Source: Diogma glabrata
Taxonomy: Eukaryota > Arthropoda > Insecta > Diptera > Cylindrotomidae
Direction: 5' to 3'
Assembly (NCBI GenBank): GCA_963693315.1
Contig: OY856187.1
Coordinates: 377,355,241 to 377,419,240 of the forward strand
Length of the DNA: 64,000 nt
Shown here: positions 46,860 to 58,015 of the stretch, piece after piece
Layout: each line of letters starts with the position of its first letter
How positions within the stretch are numbered: position 1 is the first letter of the stretch
Notes under the pieces: generated by a model
Seen by the model: only the letters and a program-made list of their open reading frames with translations
What the model was told of the DNA's origin: nothing
Databases searched by the model: none
Program-made: the position numbers and the translations under genes

Positions 46860-48400
46860 AGATTGCTCGCTGCGGATGGAGGGCTTAAGACTTGGAAGCC
46901 CGGAGGATTAATCATGGAGTGAGTGAATTTTGTTTAATTTATTTTTATTTTTTTTTACGTAGAGGTGTGAATGTGTGTGAAAGGGTGTACACGTGATTGA
47001 ATGGGGGCTTGCTTGCCGATGCGTGTGTGTGTGAACTGACGATGCGTGTAGCGAGACACATTTAGTCTAAATTGGAAATGATTCTAATCAAAATATTTTT
47101 GCTCAGAGGTAATACTTAGTATTCCAAATACCTTTTCTTTTATTATATTACCTAAATTTATGAATTTATATTTTTAAGTAAATCAAAAGTCATTCTCAAA
47201 TAACCTGTAATACAAACAAAAAAAACAAATCCTTGTCATGTTTTATGTTTATTGACCGTATTATACATTATCCAACTGTAAACTACAGGTATTGAAACAA
47301 ACTGGTTTGGACATGTTTATTTAACTTACAAATAAAATTATAACTTTTTTTTTGAACTGTAAATATTTTTTTTTGGGAATTACGTATGGTTTTATAAATT
47401 TTGAAAATGTTATTAATAAAGAAAAAGGGAAATAAATAATAAAGACTTTCAATATAGTGTGTGACGCTCTCCCGTGCTCTAAGAGTTGATCCTGGGTTTA
47501 CCAGCAATGGCAGTGGTGTACCAGCTGTATTATATTGATCAGATGACAGCAATACAACTTATGTTTGATTACTACCAGTTGCGGTACTTGCTGTGGGTCT
47601 TTGAGCTTGATTGTCTTGCTTCGCAGTCTGAGTGTGTGGGTGACTGTTAGCATGTATGAAGCGTGAGTGAGTGGGCGTATGGGAATGATTGTGGGGGCAG
47701 GACGCACTGATAGTGGTTCTTTCGCAAAAGGGGTCGCCAGAGTCTCCTTTTTTCACTTGTATTTTTTTCCATTTCTGTATATTTTCGTAAATTGCGTACA
47801 TTTCTGCATTTGTGTTGAAGCAGCAGGTATTAATCTATCAAATCCACGATGACTGAGCTTTAGTCGTTACGGCGTTAAATTACTCTAGGTACGCATCCTG
47901 CTATGCCATTCTCATTAGTTCGCCAATGAGAAAGCTCTTCATTACAAGTTTATTTTATTTTGTTGAGGGTATACAGGTTTTTTTTGTACATAATAAATAA
48001 TAAAAAATAATAATAATAATGAATCCTGACAGTGTTTCTGCACAAGTTCCGGATATTGCTGATGGAGTTAGGTAAGTAGAGATTTTATACAGACAATAAT
48101 AAACGCTTATGTATTTTTAGCAAGTGCGCATTATAACCTCTCTTTACTATTGTGCTAACCAAGTTATACGCGTTATAATCTCTCCATTATTGTGTGTTTA
48201 GCAAGTGTACGCGTCATAACTTTAATAAATTTAAAAGCAAATTATATTTTAAAAATATTATTATAACTTAAAAAAAATAAAATTTTATTACAATTCCTTC
48301 ACTAATTAATCGAAAGGCACTTCGTTCCATCCGGGTGTCCCTTGACAACTCTCACCTTTTTTGGGACAAATAGGGGTGATTCCGAACAAATCTACTGACT
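46860..48400. other. Mixed region with GT-rich tracts, no gene assigned
   Basis: Contains GTGTGTGTG-rich sequence at 46965-47050 and 47630-47700 and a GGGGTCGCCAGAGTCTCC word near 47730 that recalls LTR-retrotransposon edges, without a partner. Frames on both strands are short and show no domain. Confidence 0.4.
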
Positions 48401-48410
48401 GTGTAAATTA

Positions 48411-49420
48411 GTTGCTAGAACCATTGTCAGCTACGGGTTCCTTGCATGGTTTTCGAGAACTTTTGTTGGGAATGCTATTAAAAAGCTGGAGGTGGTACAA
48501 AATCTAGCTTTCTTATGTATCGAAAGTGTTTTCAGAATGAACATTTTTAGCATTGAATTCCACCACTTAAACGCAATAACTTTGAATATCCACGATTCCA
48601 TGTTGATCGTTTTCTTTTACTATACATTCAGAATGTTTAATTAACGACCAGGTTTGAAAACACACATTCTGAAAAATGTATAGGAAAAGTGGTTTCTGTC
48701 GATCACATAACCCTTGGGAACCCTTGAATTACGAGGCTAGCGTTTTATCAACTGAGCTAGAAGAGTGATAAAAGATTAAAAGCTCTAAAGACTACAAAAA
48801 ACCATGAACTCCTGAGAAATACCAGGAGCTGTAGGAAAACTCAACAAGCGTTAGTGAAAAATCTGGAAAAAGAGCTGAAAGATTATCCATGCCGACTGAT
48901 AACACAGTACATCTAACTCGTTTTTTAAGGCTGCCGAGAGTTGTAATTTCAATGATAGAGAGCTGGTTTGTAGCTGATTTGCTGATGAGCAGTGTGACCA
49001 ACACGTTGGATATCTACACAGATGGATCAATAGCTGGAAATAGTAAAACAGCTGCGGTATACTTCAGATATGAAGATCTGCGGTATTTCCACTTGGTGAA
49101 TACAGCACAGCGTTTCAGACTGAACTATTCGCCTTAAATGCAGCATCGAAGCAGGCAACGGAGTTTATGTGGTCTGGCAAGTGGACAATTAATATCGTTA
49201 CTGTTAGCCAGCCTGGTCTAAAAACTTTTGGAAGCCACACTATTAGTTCAAAAATAGTGCAAAAACTCTCTAGGTCTTTGAATAATCTCAGGTTCAAGAA
49301 AATTATATAACTGGTATGGATCGCATGATGCAGTGGGAATCCCGGGAACGAGTTCCTCGCGTAGGGTCATGAACCACCAATTGGTATATCAAAAGGTAGG
49401 ATAAGTTCACTAGTCGAACA
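48411..49420 (+). pseudogene. Decayed non-LTR element: RT C-terminus and RNase H
   Basis: Frames from 48411 read a reverse transcriptase C-terminal part (SYGFLAWF, then LEVVQNLAFLCIESVFR, the kLQ-x-vQ-x-x-A-L-x-x-I signature). An RNase H domain follows at about 49008: DIYTDGS with the first catalytic Asp, then after a frameshift near 49105 FQTELFALNAA with the catalytic Glu, then TVSQPGLK where the usual S-D-S/TDSQ Asp is Val, and GNPGNEFL near the end. This is the 3' end of an RNase H-bearing non-LTR element (I-like or R1/LOA-like). The distance between domains is longer than usual, with a tRNA-like stretch in between. Confidence 0.75.
48690..48767 (-). repeat. tRNA-like remnant (Thr-CGT-like)
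   Basis: On the minus strand: TCTAGCTCAGTTGATAAAAC is a good D-arm and A-box, followed by CTAGCCTCGTAATTCAAGG, an anticodon arm with loop CTCGTAA (anticodon CGT, threonine). The T-arm is decayed and the acceptor stem does not pair. It is therefore a tRNA pseudogene or SINE head inserted into the retroelement remnant. Confidence 0.5.
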
Positions 49421-49424
49421 AATT

Positions 49425-50635
49425 TTCCTTAGACCCAGTAACGCCCAATACAGAAAATTGTAAGGTCTCCAAGAAAAGTCAACTTAATATCTTTTTCAAA
49501 ATCAAGTCTTGTATATTAGAAAATTCTAAGCCATAGTTTGATAAAGTTAAGGTTTACGTAAGCATTGTCTTTCGTATACACAGAAATAAACATTCAAATA
49601 AAATCTAGAAAGATTAAACTGTCATACCAAACCAATTTTGGATCTACTTCACAAAAAACATTTGAAAGACAACTTTAAAGCGTATTTTTGTTTAATTTAA
49701 TATTTTCTTTTCTGTGTGAGTGCGTTACTCATGTGAATTGAGTAAGTATACTCATTTCGCGTAGTTTTTGGGTTTAACAGATTCTGGTTATATAAATGCG
49801 ATTCCAGTACTGGCTTTTATGGCAAAAAACACTATTTTTTGACATATTTGAGACTATATAGCAACACCAATTTTTCAAAAAGTTGTTCAAAGTACTTTGA
49901 AAGTACAAGTCTTTTTTTTAATGCCGTTAAGTTTGCTAAAATATCTCTATTTTTCTTCGAAATATTCAATTTTGAAAATTCGAGCTACTTAGATTCCCGA
50001 TTCCCGAAGAAACTTAACCGAGCGGAAATTTGTAAGGACTCAAATACGGTCCTGATCAGGTTTACTCTGGTTCGACTATCCCAATCGGGATAGTCAAATC
50101 GGACCCTGATTAAGTTCGCGATATATAAATTAAATAGCGTGTAAACGCTAGTAAGGCATTTTGTATCAGGTCCTGATTAGAATGCGCAACTAGGGTTTAA
50201 ATACGAAAAACCAAATCAGAGCAGGATATATTCAAATAAGGTTAACCTAAAAGGGTATTTTAATGCAGGCACGAAACATGCTCACATCAGATTGCCCTTT
50301 CTGGCTCTGATAACGCCCCGACTATTATGAAGGCTTTCCCAAACTAATTTCTACTCGGATAACTTTCCTAATCCCATTGCGTTTTTTTTTGTCTTTTTAT
50401 TATTTTTCCGCCTTCTTGTTATTTTTTATTTTTCTCCGAATTTTTTTATTTTTGATCTTCATTCAAGTCTTCGTGCTAAATCAAAATATGTTACGGCAGA
50501 AACTTTTGCCGTCTTGCCTGACGTTTATAAACTATAAGTGACATTAAATAAGTGTGTCAAAATAAGTCATAAGTGTGTCAAAATATGACACACTTATAAT
50601 AAAATACTTAAATTTGTGTTCTTTAAATTCGTGAT
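49425..50635. other. AT-rich DNA with a GGTCCTGAT-motif repeat
   Basis: Between 50045 and 50185, GGTCCTGATCAGG, GGACCCTGATTAAG and GGTCCTGATTAG appear in one orientation, with a hairpin ACTATCCCAATCGGGATAGT at 50075-50094. It is probably a small MITE. The rest is featureless. Confidence 0.45.
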
Positions 50636-50639
50636 ATTT

Positions 50640-51190
50640 AATTTTAAAAATTTTTAGTCCGACTAAAATTCTAATTTTTCATAATTTTTTCGAACTTCAG
50701 TGGTTAAAATTTTTTGTTACTAAAAATTGTTCGAGAAAATGATGAAAAATTAGAATTTTAGTCGACTAAAGATGTTTAAATGAGTCTTTATAGATTTGAT
50801 ATATTTTAGAGTAAGGATAGAACTACATATTTAAAAAAAAATTTAAATTCCATTGATCTTTGACCCTAGCGCCATCTTTAAAAAAGTTTTTTTAATATTT
50901 TAATTTTAAAATTAATTACAAAAATGTTTAATAATTCTTTTTCTAAAGATTAACTAATTACCTATCAAACAAAAAAAATTTTGTTGAAATCGGTATAGCC
51001 GTTCTTGAGTAATTTAATTTCAAACTTACAACGGGTTGGCAAAATTTTAATTTTTCATGCAAGTGGGGATAGAAATTTGTAAAATAAGTTGCATTTTTTA
51101 TTTTGTCCATACTACTCATATGCAAAGTTTCGGGAAAACCAAAAATGGTCGAGTTCAAATTTCGACTTTTTCACGTTTTTCATTTTTGGA
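50640..51190. repeat. Second copy of the left-edge foldback family
   Basis: Bases 50640-50735 match 365-450 directly (TCGAACTTCAGTGGTTAAAA), 50740-50930 match 230-380 in reverse (GACCCTAGCGCCATCTTTAA), and 51000-51180 match 470-700 directly. The copy is therefore internally inverted relative to copy 1. Confidence 0.7.
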
Positions 51191-51214
51191 TAGTGTACAC
51201 AGCCAGACTAACTA

Positions 51215-52670
51215 TTAGTTTTTTAGGGTTCCTTTTTTATAACGAGCCCTATAGGTTAGAGTAGAACGTGTTTTTCCCATTATTTCAACTTTCAAGTATC
51301 ACGAAAACAATGATCAGATTTTTATTTTTTAAGGGCGCTCGCACTTATTCTAAAAATAAAACCATGCGGGCTTTATTTTTATAATTTATTTTTCGCTCTT
51401 GCACTTAGGATAATGAAAAAATTTACAAAAAAGCTCTTTATAGGCAAAATAAAAATTTACGAGAAAAGATTTTGTTGGCAGATAGTTATTTGGAAAAAAT
51501 AAATATAATGCTCTCAGAGATTTTTTTTATAATAATTTTTTTGTTTTTCTTTTCTTTTGGTTTAGTTTGGTTAAAATATGTATGAAAATAAGTAACGTCG
51601 ATATGAATATAAAATAGCTTAGTTTACAAAAAGAACAACAAAGCGATAGTTTTTTCAGATAATACAGTGACTTCATTCAAATCCAACGCGACTTATGTTT
51701 ATTTACTGTTTTAATAAAAGAAAGAAAAACGTGCATTTGCCCTTATTAGTTGGAATAGATAGAAATAAAATTAATTCATAAAATAATGGTCGAAAAAAAA
51801 TTAATTCATTTATGAATATAAATTAATTAATTTTTTTTCGACAATTATTTATTTTAATTTTAACCAAATCCGTTCAATAAATCATTTTAAATAAATAATA
51901 ATAAATAATTTTATTAACTTCATAATTTAATTCATGCATAACATATTAAAAATTATTCATTATTAAATTATTTACCTAAATGGAGATCATTATCTAAAAT
52001 TACGATTCAAAGATACAAATTTCTAAAATCTTTTCTTATCAAATAACGAAATAGGACGAAAACTAACCAGAATAAAACAAAACAAACAAAAATATGTATG
52101 TAACCGTAAATGGATAGTTTAATAGCATTATCGATTAAGAACCAGTTCACAACTAGTTCTTTTTTTTTCTATACAAAAAAATTATTTCGCCTTCAAATCA
52201 TGTTCGATTGAAGCAAAATAAAAAAACTAGTTCTGAAGTGGTTGTACATTTTTTTCCCTTTTGAAGAACTAGATTTATTTTCAGTTATTTTTGAGTTTTA
52301 CTCATACTATGACAAAAAGTACACACAACAAACGTCAAATCAAAACGTTATCATTATAACGCAGCATCATATAAATAATTTAATTTTATTTTTAGTTGTT
52401 TAACATATATATTATGAAATTAGTTTTTTTTACAAAATGTATTGTTTTTTATTGCTTTTCAAATATTCCAAAATAAAAGAATTAATAAAATAACCATTTC
52501 AATTTACTAATACAATAACACTGAATGTTTGCATGTTCGATTGAAAAAAAGAACTCGTTAAGAACTAGTTATTAACAAGTTCTTCAATCGAAAACAACAT
52601 AAAAAAATAGATTTTATTTTATTCCTCTTTTCTTTGAACGAAACAAATTAAAAAAAAAATAAAATCTATA
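51215..52670. other. AT-rich DNA with small palindromes
   Basis: 51219-51240 is a truncated GGGTTCC-type head (TTTTTTAGGGTTCC, then GAGCCCTATAGG). A hairpin at 52530-52597 pairs TTCGATTGAA with TTCAATCGAA around AAGAACT(C/A)GTTA. GGGCGCTCGCAC near 51341 has relatives near 53195. No gene. Confidence 0.45.
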
Positions 52671-52673
52671 ACG

Positions 52674-53158
52674 TATAGTAGAATTTTTTTGCCAGCGAAC
52701 ACAAAATTTGTTTGTTATACGCATATTGTTTGCACATGCGCTTGCACATGCGCATATTGTTTGCACATTCAGTGTCTCGATTAAAATATTAAAAAAAACT
52801 GTTGGGGTCCCATTGAAATGGACAAAAAAAACGCATAAAATTTATAAATTACTATTGAAATTCAACCAATTATAATAGAAACCCAAAAACTAGTAGAAAT
52901 ATTAATGATTTTGTAGGAAATATAACAAAATTTTGATAATTAAAAATAATTATAATAAAAATAACGACGCCTATGGAAACAAATATCACAACAAACAAAT
53001 GGTACGAACTAGAAGTAGAAATTTAACTAATATAATTGTTTTGAAAACAAATTTATACCAAAATAAATAATACATCTCTGTTTTACTTTTTGTCTCATCT
53101 TTTATCTCTTGCTGCGTCGTAGCTGTCAGAAATTCGCTGGCAAAAAAATTCTACTATA
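52674..53158. mobile_element. 485-bp MITE with perfect 26-bp inverted ends
   Basis: Both ends read TATAGTAGAATTTTTTTGCC and onward to AGCGAA with no mismatch (52674-52699 and 53133-53158). A TA target duplication is plausible from the TATA ends, which would suggest Tc1/mariner, but the termini are not diagnostic. The interior is AT-rich apart from a 21-bp direct repeat near 52725-52772 (GCACATGCGCATATTGTTT). No transposase. Confidence 0.85.
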
Positions 53159-53309
53159 CAAACATTTATTTCTAAAGTAAAATTAAAATATCTGAGGGCG
53201 AAAAATAAGAAAATAAAATTTAGCTCTTTGAGTGCAGATTTTAATTTATATGTATTTTATTTTAGGAGACAAAAACTTTTTAAGGGCAAAATAAAATAAA
53301 AATCGGAAC

Positions 53310-54500
53310 ACTGCACGAAAACTATACATCCTATGGACCTGAAATTTGAGATGCGTGTAAAATTAACTTATTCACACAACTTGAGGGGTTTAAAAATAAA
53401 TAAAATGGTTTTCGTTTGTTTTGCAGGACTACGATGTGAGGTATTCGAGAAAACACATTTTTTTATCGAGTCAAGTGGGTTTCATGTGAAAGGGCTTCAC
53501 TTCAGTATTTCTAAAAAACGCATTTTGGAATTTTGCACCCCACCATTTTTTGTGTAATTTTCAATAATGGCGTTTTCCGTTTGTTGTCTTTCCTTGATTA
53601 GCTCCGAACCTAATTAATCGAAAAACTTAAAAAGCATTTTGAATGATAGAAAAATTAGTAAGTTTTTAATAGAAAATATAATGAGGTGTTAAATACTAAT
53701 AATTGTATTTATTAAGGGGCTTGAAATGATAAGGGATAAAAACACCATTTAAAACCCGGACAAGTAGGGTGTCATTTGAAAGAGTACCAAAATTAAGGAA
53801 CATTAAAAATTTTTTTTTAGAATTTTGCGATGCACAGTTTTTGAATTATTGTCAAAAAGTTGGTTCCCTCTCTACATTTCTTCGTTGATTGACAGAAAAT
53901 TGATTTGAAAAAATTCATATTCGAGATAGGAAATTTGAAAAACCCTTAACGAAAAATATAGCGAAGCTTTAAGTGATTTTATTTCTGTGTGTTTAGGGGA
54001 TGGGAGTAATGAAGGGCGAAAAAAAGGTTTTTTGATCCACATGAGTGGGTCATGAACATTACAATTTTTTTTTAGAATCTTGCGATGCACAGTTTTTGAA
54101 TTATTGTCAAAAAAGTACAACAAAAAGTCAAAAAAGTACAACCCCTACGTTTCTTCGTTGATTGACAGAAAAACTTGAAAAAGTTCATAGCGATAGGAAA
54201 TTTAAAAAACCCTTAACGAAAAATATAACGAAGCCTCAAGTGATTTTATTATTGTTCGCTTAGGGGATGGGAGGAATGGGTGAAAAAAAGGTTTTTTGAC
54301 CTGCATAAAAAATAACTATTATCAAAAAATATTTCTAAAATGCTCTAACAATATTTCTAAAATGCTCTAAACTTTAAAATTCAAAAAAATTTTCCAAAAA
54401 AATAGGGAGAGTTGTGGCTGACAGATCAACCAGTCCCCAGTGGGTGTCTTTTGAAAGAGCACAAAAATTCAGAAACATCCCACCTTCTAAATTTCGTCGT
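53310..54500 (+). repeat. ~260-300-bp degenerate tandem repeat
   Basis: Landmarks CAAGTGGG...CAT(G/T)TGAAAG(G/A)G recur near 53462, 53760, 54045 and 54440, alternating with TTTCTTCGTTGATTGACAGA at 53877 and 54150 and a relative at 54493. The layout resembles the array at 12.6-13.3 kb (AAGTGGGG...CATATG), so the two are probably one old family. Local frames are repeat artefacts. Confidence 0.6.
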
Positions 54501-56235
54501 TGATTAACAGAATTTTTTTTTCAATATAAACCATTTGGTGTAATTGAGTGGTAATATTTATAACCTAAAGTAATATTTTTTTTATCATTTCGATCAATTT
54601 AGATGAGATTGACATATACTATTGATATTTATGAACCATTTATTTTTATGTGTCTATGGTCTGGCAATGAAAATACTTTACAATACTACTTTATGTCAAT
54701 TGTTTTGATATTGTGTTCTTTACATTCACGGAACTCTTGGTGGGCGAATTTTATTCGCACTTATCTGACTTTTTTTATTATATAAAATATATGCAGTCAT
54801 AAACAAACATAAAAGGAAATCAAAATAGTTTAAGCAACGTATGTTTTCACCTTAAACAAATTTTGAAAAAGGGAATATTTGAATTTAAACTTTACAATGT
54901 GATGTTCCAACAGTAGCAGATATGTTTCAGCCAATCTGTTTTGAATTAGTCCAGACAACTTTACAGAAACCCATCACGTTTACCTCAAATGCTTTTTTTC
55001 AATTAAAAAAAATTTAGCGAAAAAAAACCAACATTTAATCTGGAACAACTGATATTTCTCCGCTGTTTTTATTAGTCGGAAATGACTGAAGCTGGAGTCA
55101 CTTAGAAAAATACTACAATTATATTTCATGTCATCCAAATAATTACTTTTATGTGTCAAATGTTTTCTAGTCAAAATATTCGAAAGCAAAATATATGTAA
55201 ATGAGTTTTTAAGCTACTCTAACTTTTTTTTTGACACAATTACAATTTCGTGATTGAGCTTTTGATCTTGCATAAAGCTGGAAATGTCAAACAATGTTAA
55301 AAGGAGAGGCTTAGATTTAGAAAATTTTGAAAATAGTTACCTACGAACCAACGTACAAACCAGCAGAAAGAATAGGATTATACCTTTTCAACGCGATGGA
55401 TTTTTGGGTATCAAACTTTGGCATACAATGGTACACTTTTTTTTCAATTAAATGTGTTGTGTAGTAGGCATTACAATACGTGTCACAACTGTAATGATTC
55501 AGCTGCAATTATATTTTCGTAAAAAAAACTATTATATTTGACAAAGTTGCCTTAGTTTTAAAAAAAAAATAGTTGGCGAGAAAATATGAAAAACAAAAAC
55601 TTGGGTGGTTCGTGAAAAATGTTTAACAGAAAAAATGATTATTTTTGCAAAAGAAAGAAATTAATTGAAAAAGTGTTCAAATATAAATATAATATTTTTA
55701 ATAACATTTTAATTTTTAATATTATTATAATGAATGTAATATTGTGTATTTAGAAAACAAATTTTTGAAGACCATATATTGGTTGAAATATATTTAATGA
55801 ATTTGTGTAAGAATATTATTTGAATAGTTTTAAAGACTGGCATTAAAAGGTTTTGATCGTTTTGTCTTTTAATACTGAATTTTAAAATATATTTTTATTC
55901 GCCTATATATTAAAGTGTTACTTTATTACTGTGATTTGCGGCTTTAAAGTATCACTTTTCAACTATTTATTTTGTCGTCATAGCTACGTCCAAAAAAGTA
56001 AAACGCATTTGTATTTGTTTAAATTCTATGAAAAATAAATTTTTTTATCAAAGCAACCCGCAAATTCAAAATTTCATTATCCAATTAAAATAGTTGTTAT
56101 CATTTGTTGTCATAGAATTTGGAAAAAATAATAAATATTTTTTCAAAGGTTACTTGTTCCACATTTTTTTATTTTAAAATTTATGAAAATTTATAATTTT
56201 AATTTAGAATAAACAACTTTTCTTAAAATATTTTG
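54500..56235. other. AT-rich DNA, no gene seen
   Basis: Only short frames. 55447-55490 (TGTGTTGTGTAGTAGGCATT) shares sequence with 33712-33740, the possible LTR remnant. Confidence 0.45.
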
Positions 56236-56240
56236 CTTGC

Positions 56241-56786
56241 GGTGAATAAAAAATAGTATATGATGCACGGACGTAAGCTATTTTGGACTTAATGTGGGTG
56301 CAAATCTCGGCTAGCGCCTCGATTTGCAAACTCCACATCCGTCCAAAATCTTTAGCTTTACGTCCTAGCATCATAATGTACTATTTTAGTATTAGCTCCG
56401 AAAAATGATTACTTTTAAAACTGTTTAGAGTCCGCAAAATTGTATTTTAGCGGCCTAGTCGTTATGACAACACTTTAGCGGATTCAAAATTTGTTTTCAT
56501 TTTATATTATAATTGTTTTCAAATTATAATCACAATTGCTTTGATAAGTTTTGTTCAAAAATCAAATTTTTAGGTACGCAAGAATACAAATTAAGCAATA
56601 AATTAGAAAAAAAATCCTAAGAGCTAATACTAAAAAACGTTGTATGCAACACGTACGCAAATGGCCTTAGCAGACTCATCTTCATATTACGGACTCGGCT
56701 AGCGCCTCGTCCGGAAACATTACGATTCGTCCGCTAAAACCACATTTTGCGTACTTGTTACATAAACTACTATTTTATTCAATGAA
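56241..56786. mobile_element. 546-bp MITE with two mirrored hairpins
   Basis: The ends (GTGAATAAAAAATAGTATAT and, inverted, TTGAATAAAATAGTAGTTTA) face each other. Each end carries its own hairpin with loop CTCGGCTAGCGCCTCG (56306-56321 and 56694-56709). Inner flanks TAGTATTAGCTCC and GAGCTAATACTA are also inverted. The result is a symmetric structure of hairpins within a palindrome. No coding capacity. Confidence 0.75.
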
Positions 56787-57009
56787 ATTTATTTGCATTT
56801 GAAATATGAAAAGGAAATATGCATATAATCAGATTTAATAAAACTGGAACATTCTTTTTAAGAATTTGAACATAGAAAATTATTTTTCTAATGGTGTAAG
56901 AGAGTAAGTCGAACTCAAAGGCTGAGCTAAGCTAGTGTATATACTAGGAGTGCAAGCTCTCGTGGAATGGTGGAGATTTAATTTAATCTCAACCAACCTA
57001 AACTAACCA

Positions 57010-58015
57010 GCTATTACACAACAACACATAAAAACCTTTTAAGACCAAGGTCCCATAACAACATACGTCCAAAGATGTTGATGGATGTGGTGGACCAGTA
57101 ACCAGGCTGATCCACCCCATTGATACAAACACCCAAACATTCCAACATCTTTCAAAACAATCGACCCATTGATCAATTGAGTGATCATCCTAACCAGTCT
57201 AGACACATTAACCCACAGCTGCAACATAATCCTACATCCCTCATCTAATAAATCGTTAATCGAAATCTTTCAAACAATTTTCAATTCAAACAACAAATTC
57301 CTATATCTTCTCATAAAAACACTCAAAGTAGTTTTTATGTCTATTTTTCAATTAAATAAACAATCCATACATTCGTTTAATTTAAACAACAAATTTCTAA
57401 AATCCAAAGTCCAACGGGTTACAAAGTCCAATGTACAATTCATGCATTCTTCTAAGTCAAACAATAAATTCCTATAATATAAAATCCAATAAATAATCCA
57501 TACATTCTTCGAATTCAAATAACACATTTCAATAATACAAAGTCCAAAATTATAATCCATACATTCTTTTAAAGCCAAATAAAATTTCCATTAAATAAAT
57601 CAAAATACCAACTAAATTAATTACAACAATAATCCCATTGTAAATCAGAAACATAAAACCCTACACGAGCTAAAACTAAAATATTTCCATATTACCGGAA
57701 AGTAATAAAACCCTTCAATAATTAATTTTTCGTTTAAAATAAAAACAAACAACAAAAAATGAAATTAAAAATATTAAAACTGAAAAATCGATTACTAAGA
57801 TATTTCGATTTTATTTTATTGTATTTTGGAAAAACGTTTTCCGATTGGTCAACTAAATTTTGCCCAACGGAAAACGTAGAAATAAATACCACTGATTTTT
57901 GGAAAACAAATCAGTCTTGAGTAATACGCGTTTCATCGAGTACGGAAATTTAAACCGGGGAAAATCGAATCCCAACTAATTAAGTAAAAAGTTTACGGTG
58001 TGTTAAATAAATGGT
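57010..58015 (+). mobile_element. Possible LTR with ~60-bp internal repeats
   Basis: 57020-57050 matches the putative LTR block at 33745. Within it, 57360-57600 holds about 3.5 degenerate ~60-bp units (AATCCATACATTC, CAAACAACAAATTTCTA, AAAGTCCAA). A TATA-like AAATAAATACC at 57887 precedes TCAGTC at about 57911, as in a Pol II core promoter. TGGTGCCGGAAC at 58013 could be a primer-binding site. No second LTR or pol gene is present, so this is tentative. Confidence 0.35.
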
